Position numbers and translations under genes: made by a program. A stretch of DNA of 64,000 bases, from positions 677,185 through 741,184 of the forward strand of contig RPFO01000645.1 in assembly GCA_009746045.1 (NCBI GenBank), in the 5' to 3' direction. Positions 62,995 through 64,000 of the stretch are shown in pieces. Within the stretch, counting starts at the first letter, position 1. Each line of letters opens with the position of its first letter. The notes beneath the pieces are model-generated. The model was not told the DNA's origin. It saw nothing but the letters and a program-made list of their open reading frames with translations, and did not search any database. This DNA is from Mesostigma viride. Taxonomy: Eukaryota > Streptophyta > Mesostigmatophyceae > Mesostigmatales > Mesostigmataceae.

Positions 62995-64000
62995 ATGACT
63001 CCCCCGCCATCTTATGATTCCTTTGCCCCTGTCTTCAAGGTCGTACCTGCAATTGCTGAGAACCGACAGGAAGGCTTGGCGTGGGCGACAGAAAAGGTGC
63101 AGGGTTTGCGGGCAAGGTCGACCTGGTGTACGGGCGAGGACTGCGATAACGATGAAGCCATCTCGCTTAGGGACGCTTTTAAAGACTTGGAACGTGCCCG
63201 TGAATCGCAGACACTTCATTTACTTCCGGACTCGGAGCCTATTCGAGAATCATCTCGACCTGGGCGACTACTGCACTCAGATGATCAGGTACACCGCGAG
63301 ATGCTTACCTTTATTGATGGCATCGACGCTCCTGCTGGCAAGCTGATGTGCCATGAAGCGAAGGCTAGCGTATCCCAGAGCAAAGAGCAGCGCGCTTCTG
63401 AGCATAAGGAAGACTCTCCAACAAAAGGTGTTTCCAGAGGCGAGGATGTTGTAATTGCCTCGGTACCTGGTATCGAGGATAAAAGCACCACGAATTTTTC
63501 ACCAGCGCATGCACGGTCTCCAAAGCTTCAAGCGAGTGCTTTACTGGAAACAGAGCCCTCCTTGTTCCACGACACAGCACCCTTCAATCCATCCTGTTGG
63601 GAGACACCTGTCCAGGACAAGAGCGGCCACATCTCCTTCTATTGCTCCACCCCTACACAGAAGGCTGATGCCTTCACAGGCAGCCTGGACGTAAGCACAG
63701 AGCCGCAACAGGGAGTGAGGGTTCCTGGTCGCATCGCCTTTTACAGCCCAGAGTCTGACGAGCGGGCTGCTGCCAGTTCACAGGAGATCAAGGCAGCCAC
63801 GAACTTGGTGGCAGCGATGTGGGACCTGGGTGATGCCAGGCCCAGCGGGGTACCACCTGGCCCACGCACGTTGTGCCCCACCGACTTGGCAACGTCACGT
63901 CCTGGTCAAGTATCTGTAGGTGTTGGCCACGTCACCAACCGTGGTGGCCCACTGTGTGTGGACAGACCTGCTGCTGGTGCTGCCTCCCTCGGTCATAGGG
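62995..64000 (+). CDS. Unidentified gene, 5' part, open at the window end
   Basis: From the ATG at 62995 one frame stays open for 335 codons to the last base. An in-frame TGA at 62959-62961 supports this ATG. The protein is polar and Ser/Pro/Glu-rich, probably disordered. Two related segments, GHISFYCSTP and GRIAFYSPES, about 40 residues apart, look like short linear motifs. Nothing catalytic is recognisable. Such a long open frame in an otherwise stop-rich area is strong evidence for a host exon. The 3' end and any introns lie outside. Confidence 0.65.
   Translation, partial: MTPPPSYDSFAPVFKVVPAIAENRQEGLAWATEKVQGLRARSTWCTGEDCDNDEAISLRDAFKDLERARESQTLHLLPDSEPIRESSRPGRLLHSDDQVHREMLTFIDGIDAPAGKLMCHEAKASVSQSKEQRASEHKEDSPTKGVSRGEDVVIASVPGIEDKSTTNFSPAHARSPKLQASALLETEPSLFHDTAPFNPSCWETPVQDKSGHISFYCSTPTQKADAFTGSLDVSTEPQQGVRVPGRIAFYSPESDERAAASSQEIKAATNLVAAMWDLGDARPSGVPPGPRTLCPTDLATSRPGQVSVGVGHVTNRGGPLCVDRPAAGAASLGHR

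Noticed and set aside
1-64000. CRISPR arrays, bacterial operons, rRNA genes
   Set aside because: Tandem repeats lack unique spacers of constant length. Spliced genes and telomere repeats point to a eukaryote. I saw no rRNA sequence, and tRNA genes could not be excluded by eye.

Overview
The window looks like nuclear DNA of a green-lineage eukaryote, probably a unicellular alga. The evidence is spliced genes with GT-AG introns, plant-type TTTAGGG repeats, abundant microsatellites and decayed retroelements, and a polinton-like virus (PLV) insertion of the kind known from algae. I cannot name the species from sequence alone.

Host genes. A complete four-exon RPB8 gene (RNA polymerase subunit RPABC3; 3489-6228, +) can be assembled. 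So can a complete eight-exon peroxisomal delta3,5-delta2,4-dienoyl-CoA isomerase gene (21574-25692, +) ending in the peroxisomal signal AKL. A less certain multi-exon gene lies on the minus strand at 7361-10092. An unidentified gene starts at 62995 and runs off the right edge. No operons are expected here.

Repeats. 1-362 is a perfect TGCGTG hexamer array and 11249-11591 a GGGA array. 13056-16797 and 17662-21403 are two 3742-bp arms of a long inverted repeat around an 864-bp spacer. The mirrored coordinates sum to 34459 throughout and the mirrored ORF translations are identical. The arms carry a 21-bp satellite and several short repeat units ending in (TTAA)n. Between 26 and 35 kb lie decayed LINE pieces (reverse transcriptase, ORF1), a decayed transposase with a PHD-type finger, and more (TTAA)n-tailed copies.

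PLV insertion. 35344-61233 is an integrated PLV of about 18 kb, enlarged to 25.9 kb by a nested retrotransposon. It has terminal inverted repeats of 1117 and 1083 bp, each containing six copies of the plant telomere heptamer. The left half is transcribed leftward: primase-helicase, tyrosine recombinase, a small basic protein, the packaging ATPase and a coiled-coil protein. The right half is transcribed rightward: a 1092-aa probable structural protein, a zinc-finger protein, penton, major capsid protein, an Ig/LamG-like protein and several small proteins. The ATPase and the LamG-like gene each carry an apparent frameshift.

Nested retrotransposon. A young Ty1/copia-type element (39875-47699; 617-bp LTRs differing at one base; 5-bp target duplication CATTT) interrupts the viral tyrosine recombinase just after its first catalytic-region arginine. 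It has unusual organisation: extra ORFs upstream of gag, gag and pol in one frame separated by a single UGA, and a domain order that reads integrase, protease-like, reverse transcriptase, RNase H.
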